Counted from the first letter of the stretch, positions 53,230 through 63,154 are shown. The stretch: 64,000 bases of DNA from Chimaeribacter arupi (GCF_002858805.1 NZ_PJZI01000012.1:62001-126000), one strand, 5' to 3'. The notes: generated by a model from the letters alone, not told the origin. Translations and numbers: made by a program.

Positions 53230-53904
53230 TTAAATCTCGTCAGGAGTACGCAGGTTTTTCACTGCAATACGCTCACCATGCTTACGCTCTCTTTCGGATT
53301 GCATGTTGGCGCGGTACACCCCCTGGTCACCCACCACCCACGAGAGCGGGCGGCGCTCTTTGCCGATCGACTCCTGCAACAGCATCAACGCCTGCATATA
53401 GGCTTCAGGGCGCGGCGGGCAGCCGGGAATATAGACGTCAACCGGCAGGAATTTGTCTACACCCTGCACCACGGAATAGATGTCATACATGCCGCCGGAG
53501 TTGGCACAGGCCCCCATAGAGATGACCCATTTCGGTTCCAGCATCTGGTCATAGAGGCGCTGGATAACCGGGGCCATTTTGGTGAACGGCGTACCGGCCA
53601 CCACCATGAAGTCAGCCTGGCGCGGCGAGGCACGCAGTACTTCCGCCCCGAAACGGGCCACGTCATGCACGGCGGTAAATGACGACACCATTTCCACATA
53701 ACAGCACGACAGGCCGAAGTTATACGGCCAAAGAGAGTTTTTGCGCCCCCAGTTCACCATGTCATGCAAGGCATGCTCGAGTTTGCCCATGTAGACGCTG
53801 CGGTGAACATGTTGCTCCAGGGGATCGGTGACAATCTCCTGTTTTTGGAGGGGGTAACGGTCGTTCTCACCGTCAGGTTCTACGCGGGTCAGCGTATAGT
53901 CCAT
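53230..53904 (-). CDS. nuoB: NuoB, complex I N2 cluster subunit
   Basis: A 224-residue subunit carrying N2, the terminal [4Fe-4S] cluster that reduces quinone. The unusual adjacent ligands Cys67-Cys68 (GLSCCYVEM) and later ligands in [11 protein letters not shown] and GCPPRPEA are all visible. It starts 15 bp after nuoA. Confidence 0.98.
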   Translation of the reverse strand: MDYTLTRVEPDGENDRYPLQKQEIVTDPLEQHVHRSVYMGKLEHALHDMVNWGRKNSLWPYNFGLSCCYVEMVSSFTAVHDVARFGAEVLRASPRQADFMVVAGTPFTKMAPVIQRLYDQMLEPKWVISMGACANSGGMYDIYSVVQGVDKFLPVDVYIPGCPPRPEAYMQALMLLQESIGKERRPLSWVVGDQGVYRANMQSERERKHGERIAVKNLRTPDEI

Positions 53905-53919
53905 CTTAATGCCTCGCTG

Positions 53920-54357
53920 TTACTGCGGATGACGTGGGGTGTTGTGAGTTATTGCCTCCGGCCGGCGCCCTTTCGAACGCACCGGTGCCCAGTCCAGCGC
54001 GCCGATACGCACCAGATACACCAGGCCTGCCAGCAACACTACAATGAAAATGGTGGCTTCGATGAAACCCGTCCAGCCGCTTTCACGGATGGAGGTTGAC
54101 CATGCATAGAGATACAGGGCTTCCACATCGAAAATGACGAAAAACATGGCTACCAGATAGAATTTGGCCGAAAGCCGCATTCTTGCCGATCCTACCGGGT
54201 CTATGCCTGACTCAAACGGGATATTTTTTCCACGCGCCCGGGCTCTCCCACCCAAAAAATACGCGCCGAGAAGCATGAGCCCGCAAAGCCCGATAGCAAC
54301 GATAAGGAATATGGCGAACGCCCAGTTATGAGCGATGACTTCAGTGGTTGTTGACAT
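53920..54357 (-). CDS. nuoA: NuoA, complex I membrane subunit
   Basis: A 145-residue three-helix subunit and first gene of the 13-gene nuo operon. The loop with [17 protein letters not shown] and the acidic helix [14 protein letters not shown] are diagnostic. The mRNA has a long AT-rich upstream region with ArcA and Fur-like sites, described separately. Confidence 0.97.
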   Translation of the reverse strand: MSTTTEVIAHNWAFAIFLIVAIGLCGLMLLGAYFLGGRARARGKNIPFESGIDPVGSARMRLSAKFYLVAMFFVIFDVEALYLYAWSTSIRESGWTGFIEATIFIVVLLAGLVYLVRIGALDWAPVRSKGRRPEAITHNTPRHPQ

Positions 54358-54502
54358 ACTCTTAGCTTACTCATCAAAAGCGGCGACGTTTGTTCTGCTC
54401 TTTTAACCGGCAGCTGCTGCACCACATCGATTCAAGGGAAGGATTAATAACCACACCAAAACAGGGCCTGAAACACGCTTAAGGCGGTGTTTTACTGTGG
54501 GC

Positions 54503-54532
54503 TTTTTACCCCTTTCTATAACCTTTTGTCAA
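54503..54532 (-). promoter_or_regulatory. Candidate nuo sigma70 promoter
   Basis: On the minus strand a perfect -35 TTGACA (54527-54532) is 18 bp from a weak -10 TAAAAA (54503-54508), about 150 nt upstream of nuoA. Confidence 0.4.
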
Positions 54533-54568
54533 CTTTAACAAAAGTAACTCTATATTATTTTACATGAG

Positions 54569-54583
54569 TATCATTTTATTAAC
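54569..54583 (-). promoter_or_regulatory. ArcA-type box upstream of nuo
   Basis: Minus-strand GTTAATAAAATGATA matches the ArcA-P consensus GTTAATTAAATGTTA at 13 of 15 positions. It lies about 212 nt before nuoA and about 40 bp upstream of the candidate -35, a sensible place for anaerobic repression of nuo. Confidence 0.5.
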
Positions 54584-54856
54584 ATCACGTGCGTGTGTCT
54601 GTGCTAAATCGTGTCAGTTAAAAAATGAGCATTAACAGAAGGATGTCAAAAGGAGTAAGGAGTCGCGAACAACTATAGCACTCTGTTAAAAAGTTTCTGG
54701 GCTTCCTTGTAATAACTGGGGTTATTTTTTTGATCCAGAACACACTTTTAGCATGTTTGGTAAAAAAACAGACAAAATCAGTAATGGATTTACGCTTTTC
54801 ATAAAAATAAAAACGCTATTTTAAATAATAAGATCAGTGCATGAAGCCTTTTGGGT

Positions 54857-54875
54857 GAGAATGAAAACCATTCTT
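54857..54875. promoter_or_regulatory. Fur-box-like sequence
   Basis: GAGAATGAAAACCATTCTT matches the 19-bp Fur consensus at 14 positions. It is 500 nt upstream of nuoA, so any effect would need a distal promoter. The nuo products need many Fe-S clusters, so iron control is biologically sensible but unproven here. Confidence 0.35.
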
Positions 54876-54988
54876 ATTATTTGCAATAAACAGCAGGCTT
54901 TGGGCGAGGGAATCCATCAGAAAAGTGCTAAAAGAAGGGAGTAACAAAGCGGAGAGTAAAAAAACCGATAAAAAAACCAGTTAATGAA

Positions 54989-55018
54989 GATAACCCGTTC
55001 ATCCTGAACAGGTTACCT
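54989..55018 (-). terminator. lrhA terminator-like hairpin
   Basis: AACCCGTTCA and TGAACAGGTT arms with one mismatch around TCC, followed on the minus strand after about 17 nt by a T7 run. It lies 19 nt beyond the lrhA stop. Confidence 0.5.
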
Positions 55019-55036
55019 GAATAGCTTTATGCGGTA

Positions 55037-55969
55037 TCAATCATCATCGTCAAGCAGATATTCATTATCCGCACTGGTAGGTGCCTGCGTCGCGACATAA
55101 GGCTCATTGCCGTTCTCTACGGCACTGAAAATTGCCATCGCCAGTTCGCTTTCACACTCTGCATTTTTGTACAGACCGTATTGCGTGTCCGGCAGTTTCG
55201 GCAAGCCCTCAGCATCGCCCAGCACCCGCAGTTCCGGGCTCATCATTTCAATCGGCCGCGCTGTCACACCTAATCCGGCGCGAACGGCTGCGCGTATTGC
55301 GGATAATGTCGAGGCGACATAGGCAATACGCCAGGGAATTCCTGCCTGGTTAAGTAAGTTAATCGCCATACTGCGGTACGGGCTGGGTTCATCCAGCAGC
55401 ACCAGCGGAACGGCATCGCCGGTCGGGAACTTATAGTCGGCGGCGCAGTACCACAAGGTTGGCGAAGTACGCAGGATGACGTGTGGGTGGTCGTTATCAA
55501 CTACCGTGGTGACGGCCAGATCGATCTCGTTCTTCTCCAGCATCTCCATCATGAACGGGCTGCGTTTCACCCGTACATCAATCGCGAGTTTCGGATAGAC
55601 CGATGTGACCCGGTTTAACAGGAAGGGCAAAATAGTGTCTGCCGTGTCATCGGACGCACCGATGGTCATAACGCCCTGGACATCGCTGTACATCAGCGAG
55701 GTACAGGCTTCATCATTGAACCGCAGAATCTTTCTCGCGTAACCAAGGAGTTGAATACCGTGTTCAGTCAGCAGCTTATTACGGCCGTGGCGGGCAAAAA
55801 GCTCTTTACCCACCAACTGCTCTAAACGCTGCATCTGCTGGCTGACCGCAGACTGTGTACGGCAAACCGCAGCAGCGGCTGCGGCAAAAGTATTCAAATC
55901 AGCAACAGCGACAAAGGTCCTGAGCAGATCAAGATCCAGATTAAGTATCGGACGAGTTGCATTTGTCAT
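55037..55969 (-). CDS. lrhA: LrhA, LysR-type regulator (HexA/PecT homologue)
   Basis: A 310-residue LysR-family regulator. The N-terminal winged HTH (about 10-70) has [24 protein letters not shown] (residues split across helices 1-2) and [25 protein letters not shown]. The effector domain follows from about 95. In E. coli it represses flhDC motility and type 1 fimbriae; in Pectobacterium and Dickeya its homologues HexA/PecT repress exoenzymes. The N-terminal half is almost identical to E. coli LrhA while the C-terminal 60 residues diverge and end in an acidic DDDD. Placed upstream of nuo, as in other Enterobacterales. Confidence 0.95.
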   Translation of the reverse strand: MTNATRPILNLDLDLLRTFVAVADLNTFAAAAAAVCRTQSAVSQQMQRLEQLVGKELFARHGRNKLLTEHGIQLLGYARKILRFNDEACTSLMYSDVQGVMTIGASDDTADTILPFLLNRVTSVYPKLAIDVRVKRSPFMMEMLEKNEIDLAVTTVVDNDHPHVILRTSPTLWYCAADYKFPTGDAVPLVLLDEPSPYRSMAINLLNQAGIPWRIAYVASTLSAIRAAVRAGLGVTARPIEMMSPELRVLGDAEGLPKLPDTQYGLYKNAECESELAMAIFSAVENGNEPYVATQAPTSADNEYLLDDDD

Positions 55970-56783
55970 AGTGTTTTCTTCACTTTTTAGAATCTAATAA
56001 CAAACTACCCTGGCATTGCGTGTGTAGTATTCACAGAATGCAGAATACCAGATAAGACACTCCCCCACTCAATTCTTAGGGGTAAAAAATCGTTATAATC
56101 CGCCAGAATTTTCCGATTCATTAGATTCAAAATAATCCTCCGACCTAAGAATGCGGATTTATTAGAATGAAAAAAACTCCCCTCGTCTGACGTGAGCCTG
56201 TCTTTTACAAGATGACCGGATCCTGTGCCGCCTTCCGCCACCTGCTGCTCTTTACAGTAAAGAGGTTACGAAAAATTGTTATAAACATGCAACAGCCCAT
56301 TATCACGTAAATTATAAAAACCCTGTTCCAAATAGGCTGGACAAAGAAAATCGCCAGGGCGCTAATACAGGCGGTAACTGACTACAGCATTGATTAAGCA
56401 CCTTCATTAACTTTATTAGTCATCGGATTAATCGCAACAGGATTTATGATAATTTCATCACATTAAAATGAAAATTTCACGATTTCACCTGATACTTCAC
56501 TCAAATTTATAACAATAATTTTCAATTGTTTTACGCCAAACTAATTCATTGCCTGCGGGTTATCGTTTTATCCGGTAAGCAGACCTTTTTCTGTTGTTTA
56601 TCTTTCCTGCAATAAATAACACCGGAACTGTGAAGCCGCACAGCCGGCCCTTTTGTCATTTGCCATCCGGAAAAAGTGTTTGGCAACGATAAAAAGGTTT
56701 CTTGTTGCACCTCATCTTAGCCTATTGACCACTGAATGTTCCCTGCAATGCCGGTTAATGCAGCCGGCTCCGAGGTGTCAATA
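55970..56783. promoter_or_regulatory. Long gap between lrhA and the GPH transporter
   Basis: An 814-bp AT-rich divergent promoter region. In E. coli lrhA has a long untranslated leader, which the same distance would allow here. Visible elements include AACAAT ... ATTGTT arms at 56511-56530 and the small palindrome TGAAAATTTCA near 56469. The 78-codon minus-strand frame at 56005-56241 has no support. No clear CRP or KdgR site is seen. Confidence 0.45.
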
Positions 56784-58343
56784 ATGAATACAAAACGGAA
56801 AATAGGATTACACCATTATCTTTCATATGGATCCGGTGATTTCCTGGGTGCCGGAACCACGGCGCTGACGGCTGCCTGGCTGCTCTATTTTTACACCACT
56901 TTTTGCGGCCTGACACCCATTGAAGCCACGTTTATTTTTGCGATGGCGCGGGTGCTGGATGCGGTGGTCAGCCCGCTGATGGGCTTTTTAACCGATAATT
57001 TCGGTGCCACCTGGCTGGGCAAACGCTTTGGCCGCCGTAAGTTCTTTATTCTGCTCGGCATCCCGATGGTGTTCAGTTACAGCCTGATGTGGGTAGGTGA
57101 CATGGGCTACTGGTACTATCTGCTGACTTACCTGTTCTTTGATGTGGTGTACACCATGATCCTGGTGCCGTATGAAACACTGGTGCCGGAAATGACCGAT
57201 GACTTTAAACAGAAAACCAAGTTCTCCGGCGCGCGTATTGCCATGGCCCAGCTCTCCGCCATTCTGGCGGCGTTTTTGCCCGGCATCCTGCTCGGCATTT
57301 TCGGTAAAGACAATGCCATCTCCTTCTTCTATGCCAGCCTGGTCTTCTCCGTGATTTGCGCCATCGTCCTGACGCTGGTGTATTGCTTTACCTGGGAGCG
57401 CCCGCGTGAGGAGATGTCTGAGGCGCAGTTGCAGGCTGAACGTGCCAACCAGCAGCTGAGCCTGGGGCAGAGCTTGCGCCGCCTGCTTATCGAACTCTCT
57501 TCGACGTTCCGTATCCGGATTTTCCGCCAGCATCTCGGCATGTACCTGGGCGGCTATATCGCACAGGACGTCTTTAATGCCGTGTTCACTTATTATGTGG
57601 TGTTTGTGCTGATGCAGAGCGCCACCGTGGCGTCTAACCTGATGGGCACAATGGCCATTCTGCAATTCCTGGCCGTTATCGCCATGATCCCGCTCTGTAT
57701 CCGCCTCGGGCCGGCGCCGTCTTACCGGATGGTCGTCACCCTGTTCGGGATGAGCGCGTTGTCTTATGCCGTGCTCTACTTCAGCAATATGCACGACAGC
57801 ATGACCGCACTGCTGTTTATCTCCGCGGTGGCGGGCCTGGGCCGTGGCGGCATCAACTATGTGCCGTGGAACATCTACACCTATATTGCAGACGTCGATG
57901 AAGTGGTTACCGGGCAGCGCCGCGAAGGGATTTTTGCCGGTATCATGACCTTGACGCGCAAAGCCTCACAGGCCGGGGCTATCATGCTGGTTGGCGTGGC
58001 GATGCAGCTCGGCGGCTTTGTTTCCGGCCAGAGCGAGCAGGTGCCGGAAGTGCGCAATACCATCCTGCTGATCCTGAGCGTCGGCACCGTTCTGGTGCTG
58101 GCCTGCGGCTTCCTCATCTCGCTGCGCTTCAAACTCAATCTGCAGACCCACAACACCCTGCGGGAAGAGACGCTGAGAATAAAAGAGGCCGGTGGCCCGG
58201 CACCGGATCAGATTTCGCCGCAGGCGCGTGCCACGGTGGAGCTGCTGGCGGGTATGCCGTATGAAAAACTGTGGGGCAATAATGACATCGGTTACCAGAG
58301 CCGCCAGCGCGCCCGGCAAAACCTGAACCAACGCCCGGTCTGA
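56784..58343 (+). CDS. GPH-family (glycoside/hexuronide:cation) symporter
   Basis: A 519-residue inner-membrane transporter with about 12 helices. GPH/TogT-type features include a short N-terminus leading into YGSGDFLGAGTTALTAAWLL, the LGKRFGRRKFFILLG loop between helices 2 and 3, and VPWNIYTYIADVDE with RREGIFAG in the second half. I chose the ATG at 56784 (MNTKRKIGLHHY) with GAGGTG upstream; the frame opens at 56736. Likely substrate is a glycoside, glucuronide or oligogalacturonide, but this is inferred from family only. It sits between lrhA and alaA, which are neighbours in E. coli, so it is an insertion at this locus. Confidence 0.82.
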   Translation: MNTKRKIGLHHYLSYGSGDFLGAGTTALTAAWLLYFYTTFCGLTPIEATFIFAMARVLDAVVSPLMGFLTDNFGATWLGKRFGRRKFFILLGIPMVFSYSLMWVGDMGYWYYLLTYLFFDVVYTMILVPYETLVPEMTDDFKQKTKFSGARIAMAQLSAILAAFLPGILLGIFGKDNAISFFYASLVFSVICAIVLTLVYCFTWERPREEMSEAQLQAERANQQLSLGQSLRRLLIELSSTFRIRIFRQHLGMYLGGYIAQDVFNAVFTYYVVFVLMQSATVASNLMGTMAILQFLAVIAMIPLCIRLGPAPSYRMVVTLFGMSALSYAVLYFSNMHDSMTALLFISAVAGLGRGGINYVPWNIYTYIADVDEVVTGQRREGIFAGIMTLTRKASQAGAIMLVGVAMQLGGFVSGQSEQVPEVRNTILLILSVGTVLVLACGFLISLRFKLNLQTHNTLREETLRIKEAGGPAPDQISPQARATVELLAGMPYEKLWGNNDIGYQSRQRARQNLNQRPV

Positions 58344-58350
58344 TTCCCTG

Positions 58351-58375
58351 CCCCCGCTGTAAAAAGGCGGGGGCG
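58351..58375 (+). terminator. Hairpin after the GPH transporter
   Basis: GCCCCCGC and GCGGGGGC arms around a 9-nt loop lie 7 nt past the stop codon. No T-run follows; a weak terminator or stability hairpin. Confidence 0.45.
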
Positions 58376-58457
58376 TGTTGGCGAGTTATCTTTACGCCGG
58401 AGGCAGATACGCGTTATTTAATTTTACCAACAGCACCACTTTCCAAATAATCCTCTG

Positions 58458-58481
58458 GCCGAACCCGCTTTCAGGTTCGGC
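58458..58481 (+). terminator. Hairpin in the alaA upstream region
   Basis: GCCGAACC and GGTTCGGC arms with an 8-nt loop, followed by TTTGATT. Outer arms ATAATC and GATTAT extend the pairing. It may finish transport-gene transcription or act as a structured alaA leader about 145 nt before the start codon. Confidence 0.5.
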
Positions 58482-58625
58482 TTTGATTATCTGCACCCTT
58501 CCCGGCAACCAATTGCACCAAAGCGGAGCGCTACCCTTCAAAAGGCCCGGCGGTCGGAGTACATTGTGCAGATTGCAGTGTTCCACGGTAGGGACACGCT
58601 ATTCCGGCAAAAGGCTCACTTGTTT

Positions 58626-59840
58626 ATGTCCCCCATCGAAAAATCCAGCAAACTGGACAATGTCTGTTATGACATCCGCGGTCCGGTCCTCAAAGAAGCA
58701 AAACGTCTCGAAGAAGAAGGCAACAAAGTCCTGAAACTGAACATCGGCAACCCTGCCCCGTTCGGCTTTGAGGCCCCCGATGAGATCCTGGTGGATGTCA
58801 TCCGCAATCTGCCGACAGCGCAGGGTTACTGTGATTCCAAGGGGCTGTTCTCGGCGCGTAAAGCGATCATGCAGCACTACCAGGCGCGCAATATGCGCGA
58901 CATTACCGTGGAAGATATTTACATCGGTAACGGGGTATCAGAGCTTATTGTGCAATCGATGCAGGCGTTGCTGAACCTGGGTGATGAGATGCTGGTGCCC
59001 GCGCCGGATTACCCGCTCTGGACGGCGGCGGTGTCGCTCTCCAGCGGCAAGGCGGTGCACTACCTGTGTGACGAAAGCGCGGACTGGTTCCCGGATCTGG
59101 ACGACATCCGCAGCAAAATTACCCCGCGCACCCGCGGCATTGTGATAATCAACCCGAACAACCCGACCGGGGCGGTCTACAGCAAAGAATTGCTGATGGA
59201 AATCGTTGAGCTGGCCCGCCAGCACAACCTGATCATTTTCGCCGACGAAATCTACGACAAGATTCTGTACGATGACGCCGAACACATCTCTATCGCCTCG
59301 CTGGCGCCGGACCTGTTAACCGTTACCTTTAACGGCCTCTCCAAAACCTACCGCGTGGCGGGCTTCCGCCAGGGCTGGATGGTGCTGAACGGGCCGAAAA
59401 AACACGCCAAAGGCTATATCGAAGGGCTGGAGATGCTGGCGTCGATGCGCCTGTGCGCCAACGTGCCGATGCAACATGCCATCCAGACCGCGCTGGGCGG
59501 TTACCAGAGCATCAGCGAGTTTATCCAGCCGGGTGGCCGCCTGGTGGAGCAGCGCAACCGGGCATGGGAACTGATTAATGACATCCCCGGCGTCTCCTGC
59601 GTGAAACCGCGCGGCGCGCTGTATATGTTCCCGCGCATTGATGCCAAACGCTTTAATATCCATGACGACCAGAAAATGGTGCTGGATCTGCTGTTGCAGG
59701 AAAAAGTGCTGCTGGTACAGGGAACGGCGTTTAACTGGCCGCATCCTGACCACGTGCGTATCGTGACCCTGCCGCGGGTGGATGACCTGGAGATGGCCGT
59801 CAACAAACTCGGCCGCTTCCTGGAGCATTACCGCCAGTAA
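58626..59840 (+). CDS. alaA: AlaA, glutamate-pyruvate aminotransferase
   Basis: A 404-residue PLP enzyme that makes L-alanine from pyruvate and glutamate. The PLP lysine is Lys240 in NGLSKTYRVAGFRQGW, and INPNNPTGAVYS and FADEIYDKILYDD are the expected cofactor-binding segments. The start is MSPIEKSSKL at 58626, which is conserved; the frame extends to 58566 without support. The Shine-Dalgarno is weak. Sequence is nearly identical to E. coli except near the C-terminus. Confidence 0.97.
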   Translation: MSPIEKSSKLDNVCYDIRGPVLKEAKRLEEEGNKVLKLNIGNPAPFGFEAPDEILVDVIRNLPTAQGYCDSKGLFSARKAIMQHYQARNMRDITVEDIYIGNGVSELIVQSMQALLNLGDEMLVPAPDYPLWTAAVSLSSGKAVHYLCDESADWFPDLDDIRSKITPRTRGIVIINPNNPTGAVYSKELLMEIVELARQHNLIIFADEIYDKILYDDAEHISIASLAPDLLTVTFNGLSKTYRVAGFRQGWMVLNGPKKHAKGYIEGLEMLASMRLCANVPMQHAIQTALGGYQSISEFIQPGGRLVEQRNRAWELINDIPGVSCVKPRGALYMFPRIDAKRFNIHDDQKMVLDLLLQEKVLLVQGTAFNWPHPDHVRIVTLPRVDDLEMAVNKLGRFLEHYRQ

Positions 59841-59865
59841 CCGCGCCTTTCCGCTTTCTCCTATC

Positions 59866-59888
59866 AGGGGCCGCCTGTTGCGGCCCCT
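59866..59888 (+). terminator. Hairpin after alaA
   Basis: AGGGGCCGC and GCGGCCCCT form a 9-bp stem with a 5-nt loop, 26 nt past the stop codon. The tail GCGTATTTG is only weakly T-rich, so read-through into yfbR is possible. Confidence 0.6.
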
Positions 59889-59957
59889 GCGTATTTGCAT
59901 CTTCCCCGGTGAATGCGCACAATGAGGCCCTCCCTAGCCGTTGTTGAGAGCGCCCCC

Positions 59958-60557
59958 ATGAGCCAAAGCCATTTCTTTGCCCACCTTTCCCGCCTGAAAC
60001 TGATCAACCGCTGGCCGCTGATGCGCAATGTGCGGACTGAAAACGTCTCTGAGCACAGCCTGCAGGTGGCGTTTGTGGCCCACGCCTTAGCGGTGATCAA
60101 GAACCGGAAATTCAACGGTAACCTCAGTGCGGAGCGCGTGGCCCTGCTGGCGATGTACCACGATGCCAGTGAGGTGATCACCGGTGACCTGCCGACGCCG
60201 GTCAAGTATTACAACCCACAGATTGCCCACGAATATAAAAAGATTGAGAAGATCGCCCAGCAAAAACTGCTGGAGATGCTGCCTGAGGAGTTGCAGAACG
60301 ACTTCCGCCCACTGCTGGATGAACAGTGCTACAGCGAAGAGGAGAAGCATGTGGTCAAACAGGCAGACGCGCTCTGCGCCTACCTGAAATGCCTGGAGGA
60401 GCTGTCCGCCGGGAACAATGAGTTTACCCTGGCCAAGGCGCGGCTGGAGAAAACCCTGGCCCTGCGCCATAGCCCGGAGATGGCCTATTTCATGAGCATT
60501 TTTGTGCCGAGCTTCAGCTTGTCGCTGGATGAAATCAGCCTGGATAATGCCCTGTAA
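59958..60557 (+). CDS. yfbR: YfbR, 5'-deoxyribonucleotidase
   Basis: A 199-residue HD-domain phosphatase that removes the 5'-phosphate from dNMPs. Metal ligands are His33 (VSEHSLQ), His68-Asp69 (YHDASE) and Asp137 (KQADALC); Arg18 and Trp19 (INRWP) are the substrate-discriminating residues. Length equals E. coli's from the ATG at 59958; the frame extends back to 59913. It is convergent with yfbS with only 6 bp between stop codons. Confidence 0.96.
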   Translation: MSQSHFFAHLSRLKLINRWPLMRNVRTENVSEHSLQVAFVAHALAVIKNRKFNGNLSAERVALLAMYHDASEVITGDLPTPVKYYNPQIAHEYKKIEKIAQQKLLEMLPEELQNDFRPLLDEQCYSEEEKHVVKQADALCAYLKCLEELSAGNNEFTLAKARLEKTLALRHSPEMAYFMSIFVPSFSLSLDEISLDNAL

Positions 60558-60563
60558 CGGGGT

Positions 60564-62393
60564 TTAAAACGGGAACAGCCAGGGGATTAAAAACAGGCTG
60601 ACGCCCATCACCAGCAGGGTGAACGGCACGCCCACCCGCACAAAGTCGCCAAAGCGGTAGTTGCCCGGCACCATCACCAGCGTGTTCACCGGTGAGGAGA
60701 CCGGCGTCATAAAGGCGGCGGAGGCGGCAATGGCAATCGCCAGGGTGAACGGATAAGGCGACACGCCCATCTCCCTGGCAGCCGCGATGGCAATCGGTGC
60801 CATCAGCACTGCCGTGGCAGTATTCGAGATAAACAACCCAATCAGCGCACACAGCACAAACAAACTGAGCAGCATCATCTGCGGCCCGGCGTCCCCGGTG
60901 AGCTCCATCAGCCCGCGCACGATCAGGTCAATGCCGCCGGTTTTTTGCAGCGCGACGGCAAAGGGCATCATCCCGACAATCAGGATCAGGCTCGGCCAGT
61001 GAATCGCCCGGTAGGCGCTTTCCATATCGATGCAGCGGAATTTGCCCATCAACAAGCAGGCCACCAGCGCCGCTACGGCATTCGGCACCTCATCCGTGAC
61101 CATCAGGGCCACCATCAGCGCCAGGCAAAACAGCGCATGGGGTGCCTGGCTGACGGCCGGGGCCACCTCATCCACCTCCGCCGGCAGATTCAGCACGATG
61201 AAATCGCGGGTCTGTTGCTGAAGCTGGCGGATCAGTTTCCAGTCACCAATCACCAGCAGCACATCGCCCAGCATCAGTTCCTCATCCACCAGCACACCCG
61301 GCAGCGCCTCGCCCTGGCGGCGCAGGCCCACCACATTCAGGCCGTAGCGGCTGCGGAACGCGACGTCGCGCAGGCTCTTCCCCAGCAGTTCCGAATCCGG
61401 GATCAGCGACACCTCAGCCATGCCCACCGCGCGCGACTGCTCTGAAAAATAGTCACCGCGCAGGATCATCGGCTCAAGTTGCTGCTCACTGCAAAACGTC
61501 CGCACATCAATGTCCGGGTCAGCCATGTCCACCAGCAGCACATCCCGCGCCCGCAGTTCAGTGCTGCCGGTCGCGCTGACCATCACCCGGCGGAACTTCC
61601 GCCAGCGCTCAATCCCGACAATATTGGCGTGGTACGTTGCCCGCAGGTTGAGGTCATCCAGCGGCCGGCCAATCAGCGGGGAGCCTTCCCGCACCGCCAG
61701 ACGCCGCGCCCGCCCGGCCAGCCGGTAATCCCGGATCAGGTCACGGAACGTGCGGCGCGCCCACGTCTCCTGCGGTGCCTGCGTGCCCCGCCCGAGCCAA
61801 CGGCGTGCCACCAGCATGTAAAGGATCCCCAACACTAGCACCACGATCCCGACCGGGGTGACGTCAAAAAACCCAAACCCTTTTACCCCTTCCCGCAACA
61901 GCTCGCTGTTGACCACCATATTGGGCGGCGTGGCCACCAGCGTCATCATGCCGCTGATAAGCCCGGCAAAGCTCAGCGGCATCATCAGCCGCGCCGGGTC
62001 AGACTTCAAACGCGCCGCCACGCTCAGCACCACCGGGATAAAAATGGCCACCACGCCGGTCGAGCTCATAAACGCCCCCAGCCCGGCCACGGTGACCATC
62101 AGCAGCACCATCATGCGGATTTCACTGCTGCCCGCCACCCGCACCAGCCAGTCGCCGAGCTGATAGGCCACGCCGGTGCGCACCAGCCCCTGCCCTATCA
62201 CAAACAACGCGGCGATCAGGATGACGTTGGGATCGCTGAAGCCCGCCAGCGCCTCATTGACGGTCAGGGTGCCGCCCAGCACAAAGGCCACGATCACCAA
62301 TAAGGCGACCACATCCATCCGTAATTTATTGGTGGCAAACAGACAAACGGCAGTCAGCAGCAGGCAGGCTACCCAGAAAAGTTGGCCGGTCAC
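60564..62393 (-). CDS. yfbS: YfbS, SLC13/DASS-type transporter with TrkA-C domains
   Basis: A 609-residue transporter with a GTG start preceded by AGGGAG. Two membrane halves (about 1-195 and 420-609) flank a cytosolic stretch of two TrkA-C/RCK_C domains (about 220-390), the layout of E. coli YfbS. Each half contains a helix-hairpin of the ArsB/DASS fold, for example [10 protein letters not shown] and [13 protein letters not shown]. Substrate unknown; related proteins move anions with Na+ or H+. A terminator upstream separates it from hxpA. Confidence 0.92.
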   Translation of the reverse strand: MTGQLFWVACLLLTAVCLFATNKLRMDVVALLVIVAFVLGGTLTVNEALAGFSDPNVILIAALFVIGQGLVRTGVAYQLGDWLVRVAGSSEIRMMVLLMVTVAGLGAFMSSTGVVAIFIPVVLSVAARLKSDPARLMMPLSFAGLISGMMTLVATPPNMVVNSELLREGVKGFGFFDVTPVGIVVLVLGILYMLVARRWLGRGTQAPQETWARRTFRDLIRDYRLAGRARRLAVREGSPLIGRPLDDLNLRATYHANIVGIERWRKFRRVMVSATGSTELRARDVLLVDMADPDIDVRTFCSEQQLEPMILRGDYFSEQSRAVGMAEVSLIPDSELLGKSLRDVAFRSRYGLNVVGLRRQGEALPGVLVDEELMLGDVLLVIGDWKLIRQLQQQTRDFIVLNLPAEVDEVAPAVSQAPHALFCLALMVALMVTDEVPNAVAALVACLLMGKFRCIDMESAYRAIHWPSLILIVGMMPFAVALQKTGGIDLIVRGLMELTGDAGPQMMLLSLFVLCALIGLFISNTATAVLMAPIAIAAAREMGVSPYPFTLAIAIAASAAFMTPVSSPVNTLVMVPGNYRFGDFVRVGVPFTLLVMGVSLFLIPWLFPF

Positions 62394-62436
62394 GCGATAT
62401 CTCCCTGGTCAGAAAAAGAGGGCCAGAGCATCGCAT

Positions 62437-62459
62437 AAAAAAACCCCGCGGGTGCGGGG
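62437..62459 (-). terminator. hxpA terminator
   Basis: CCCCGC and GCGGGG around a GGGT loop, then T7 on the minus strand. It follows hxpA by about 30 nt. Confidence 0.85.
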
Positions 62460-62491
62460 CTTAATCATGTTTACAGCAGATAACCGGGCAC

Positions 62492-63154
62492 TCAGCGGGC
62501 AGTGCTGACGGTGATGCGTTCACCCTGTTTCTGCACCTGTAACGCTTCCAGCGTGGTCAGGATAATGTCGACCTGATCCAGTTTCGGTGTGTCAGACGGG
62601 GCGTTCACCGCCACCACCCGGCAACCGGCGGCCAGGCCGGAGTGCAACCCGGCCGGGGCATCCTCAACCACCACGCAGTCCTGCGGCGGCAACCCCAGCT
62701 TCTCTGCACCCAACAGGTAGGCGTCAGGCTCGGGCTTGCCGTGTTTGACCTGCTCCGCGGTGATAAAGACCTTTGGCGACGGCAGCCCGGCCGCGGCATG
62801 GCGCGCATGGGCCACCGGCACCGACCCGGAGGTCACAATCGCCCACGGAATGCCCAGCTCATCGAGCTGGCGCAGCAGGTGTACCGCACCGGGCAGCGCA
62901 CGCACGCCCTCGGTATCAGAGGCTTCTGTCTGTTCCAGCGCCAGAAACTCCTGCTGGATCGCGGCTTCACTCTCTCCCGGCATAAAATGGCGCAGCGAGG
63001 TGATCGCCTGCTTGCCGTGGATAAACGCCAGCACCTCCTCCGGCGACACGCCGCGGCGGTTGGCCCAGTTCGTCCAGGCGCGCTCCACGGCCGGCAGCGA
63101 ATCCACTAATGTTCCATCCAGATCAAACAAAAACCCTTTGCACTCCAAAGGCAT
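62492..63154 (-). CDS. hxpA: HxpA (YfbT), HAD-type sugar phosphatase
   Basis: A 220-residue haloacid dehalogenase-superfamily phosphatase acting on hexitol and sugar phosphates. Motif I is FLFDLDGTLVDS (nucleophile Asp and acid/base Asp), motif II AIVTSGS, motif III lysine in EQVKHGKPEPDAY and motif IV VVEDAPAGL. The helical cap follows motif I. A good Shine-Dalgarno (AGGGAG) precedes the ATG. Confidence 0.93.
   Translation of the reverse strand: MPLECKGFLFDLDGTLVDSLPAVERAWTNWANRRGVSPEEVLAFIHGKQAITSLRHFMPGESEAAIQQEFLALEQTEASDTEGVRALPGAVHLLRQLDELGIPWAIVTSGSVPVAHARHAAAGLPSPKVFITAEQVKHGKPEPDAYLLGAEKLGLPPQDCVVVEDAPAGLHSGLAAGCRVVAVNAPSDTPKLDQVDIILTTLEALQVQKQGERITVSTAR

Larger units (their letters stand above)
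54358..55036. promoter_or_regulatory. nuo operon control region (lrhA-nuoA gap)
   Basis: A 679-bp AT-rich gap on the 5' side of nuoA with no credible gene. It holds the lrhA terminator at the far end, a candidate sigma70 promoter, an ArcA-type box and a Fur-like box. In E. coli nuo is controlled from a similarly long region by ArcA, NarL, FNR, IHF and Fis. I did not see a good FNR site. Confidence 0.6.

Noticed and set aside
56005-56241. 78-codon minus-strand frame in the lrhA upstream region
   Set aside because: No Shine-Dalgarno, no recognisable motif, and it lies in the expected untranslated leader of lrhA.
56460-56500. KdgR box upstream of the GPH transporter
   Set aside because: TGAAAATTTCA is a palindrome but its arm spacing does not fit the KdgR consensus.
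58375-58734. 119-codon plus-strand frame overlapping the alaA start
   Set aside because: No ribosome site, starts in a hairpin and overlaps the conserved alaA N-terminus in another frame.
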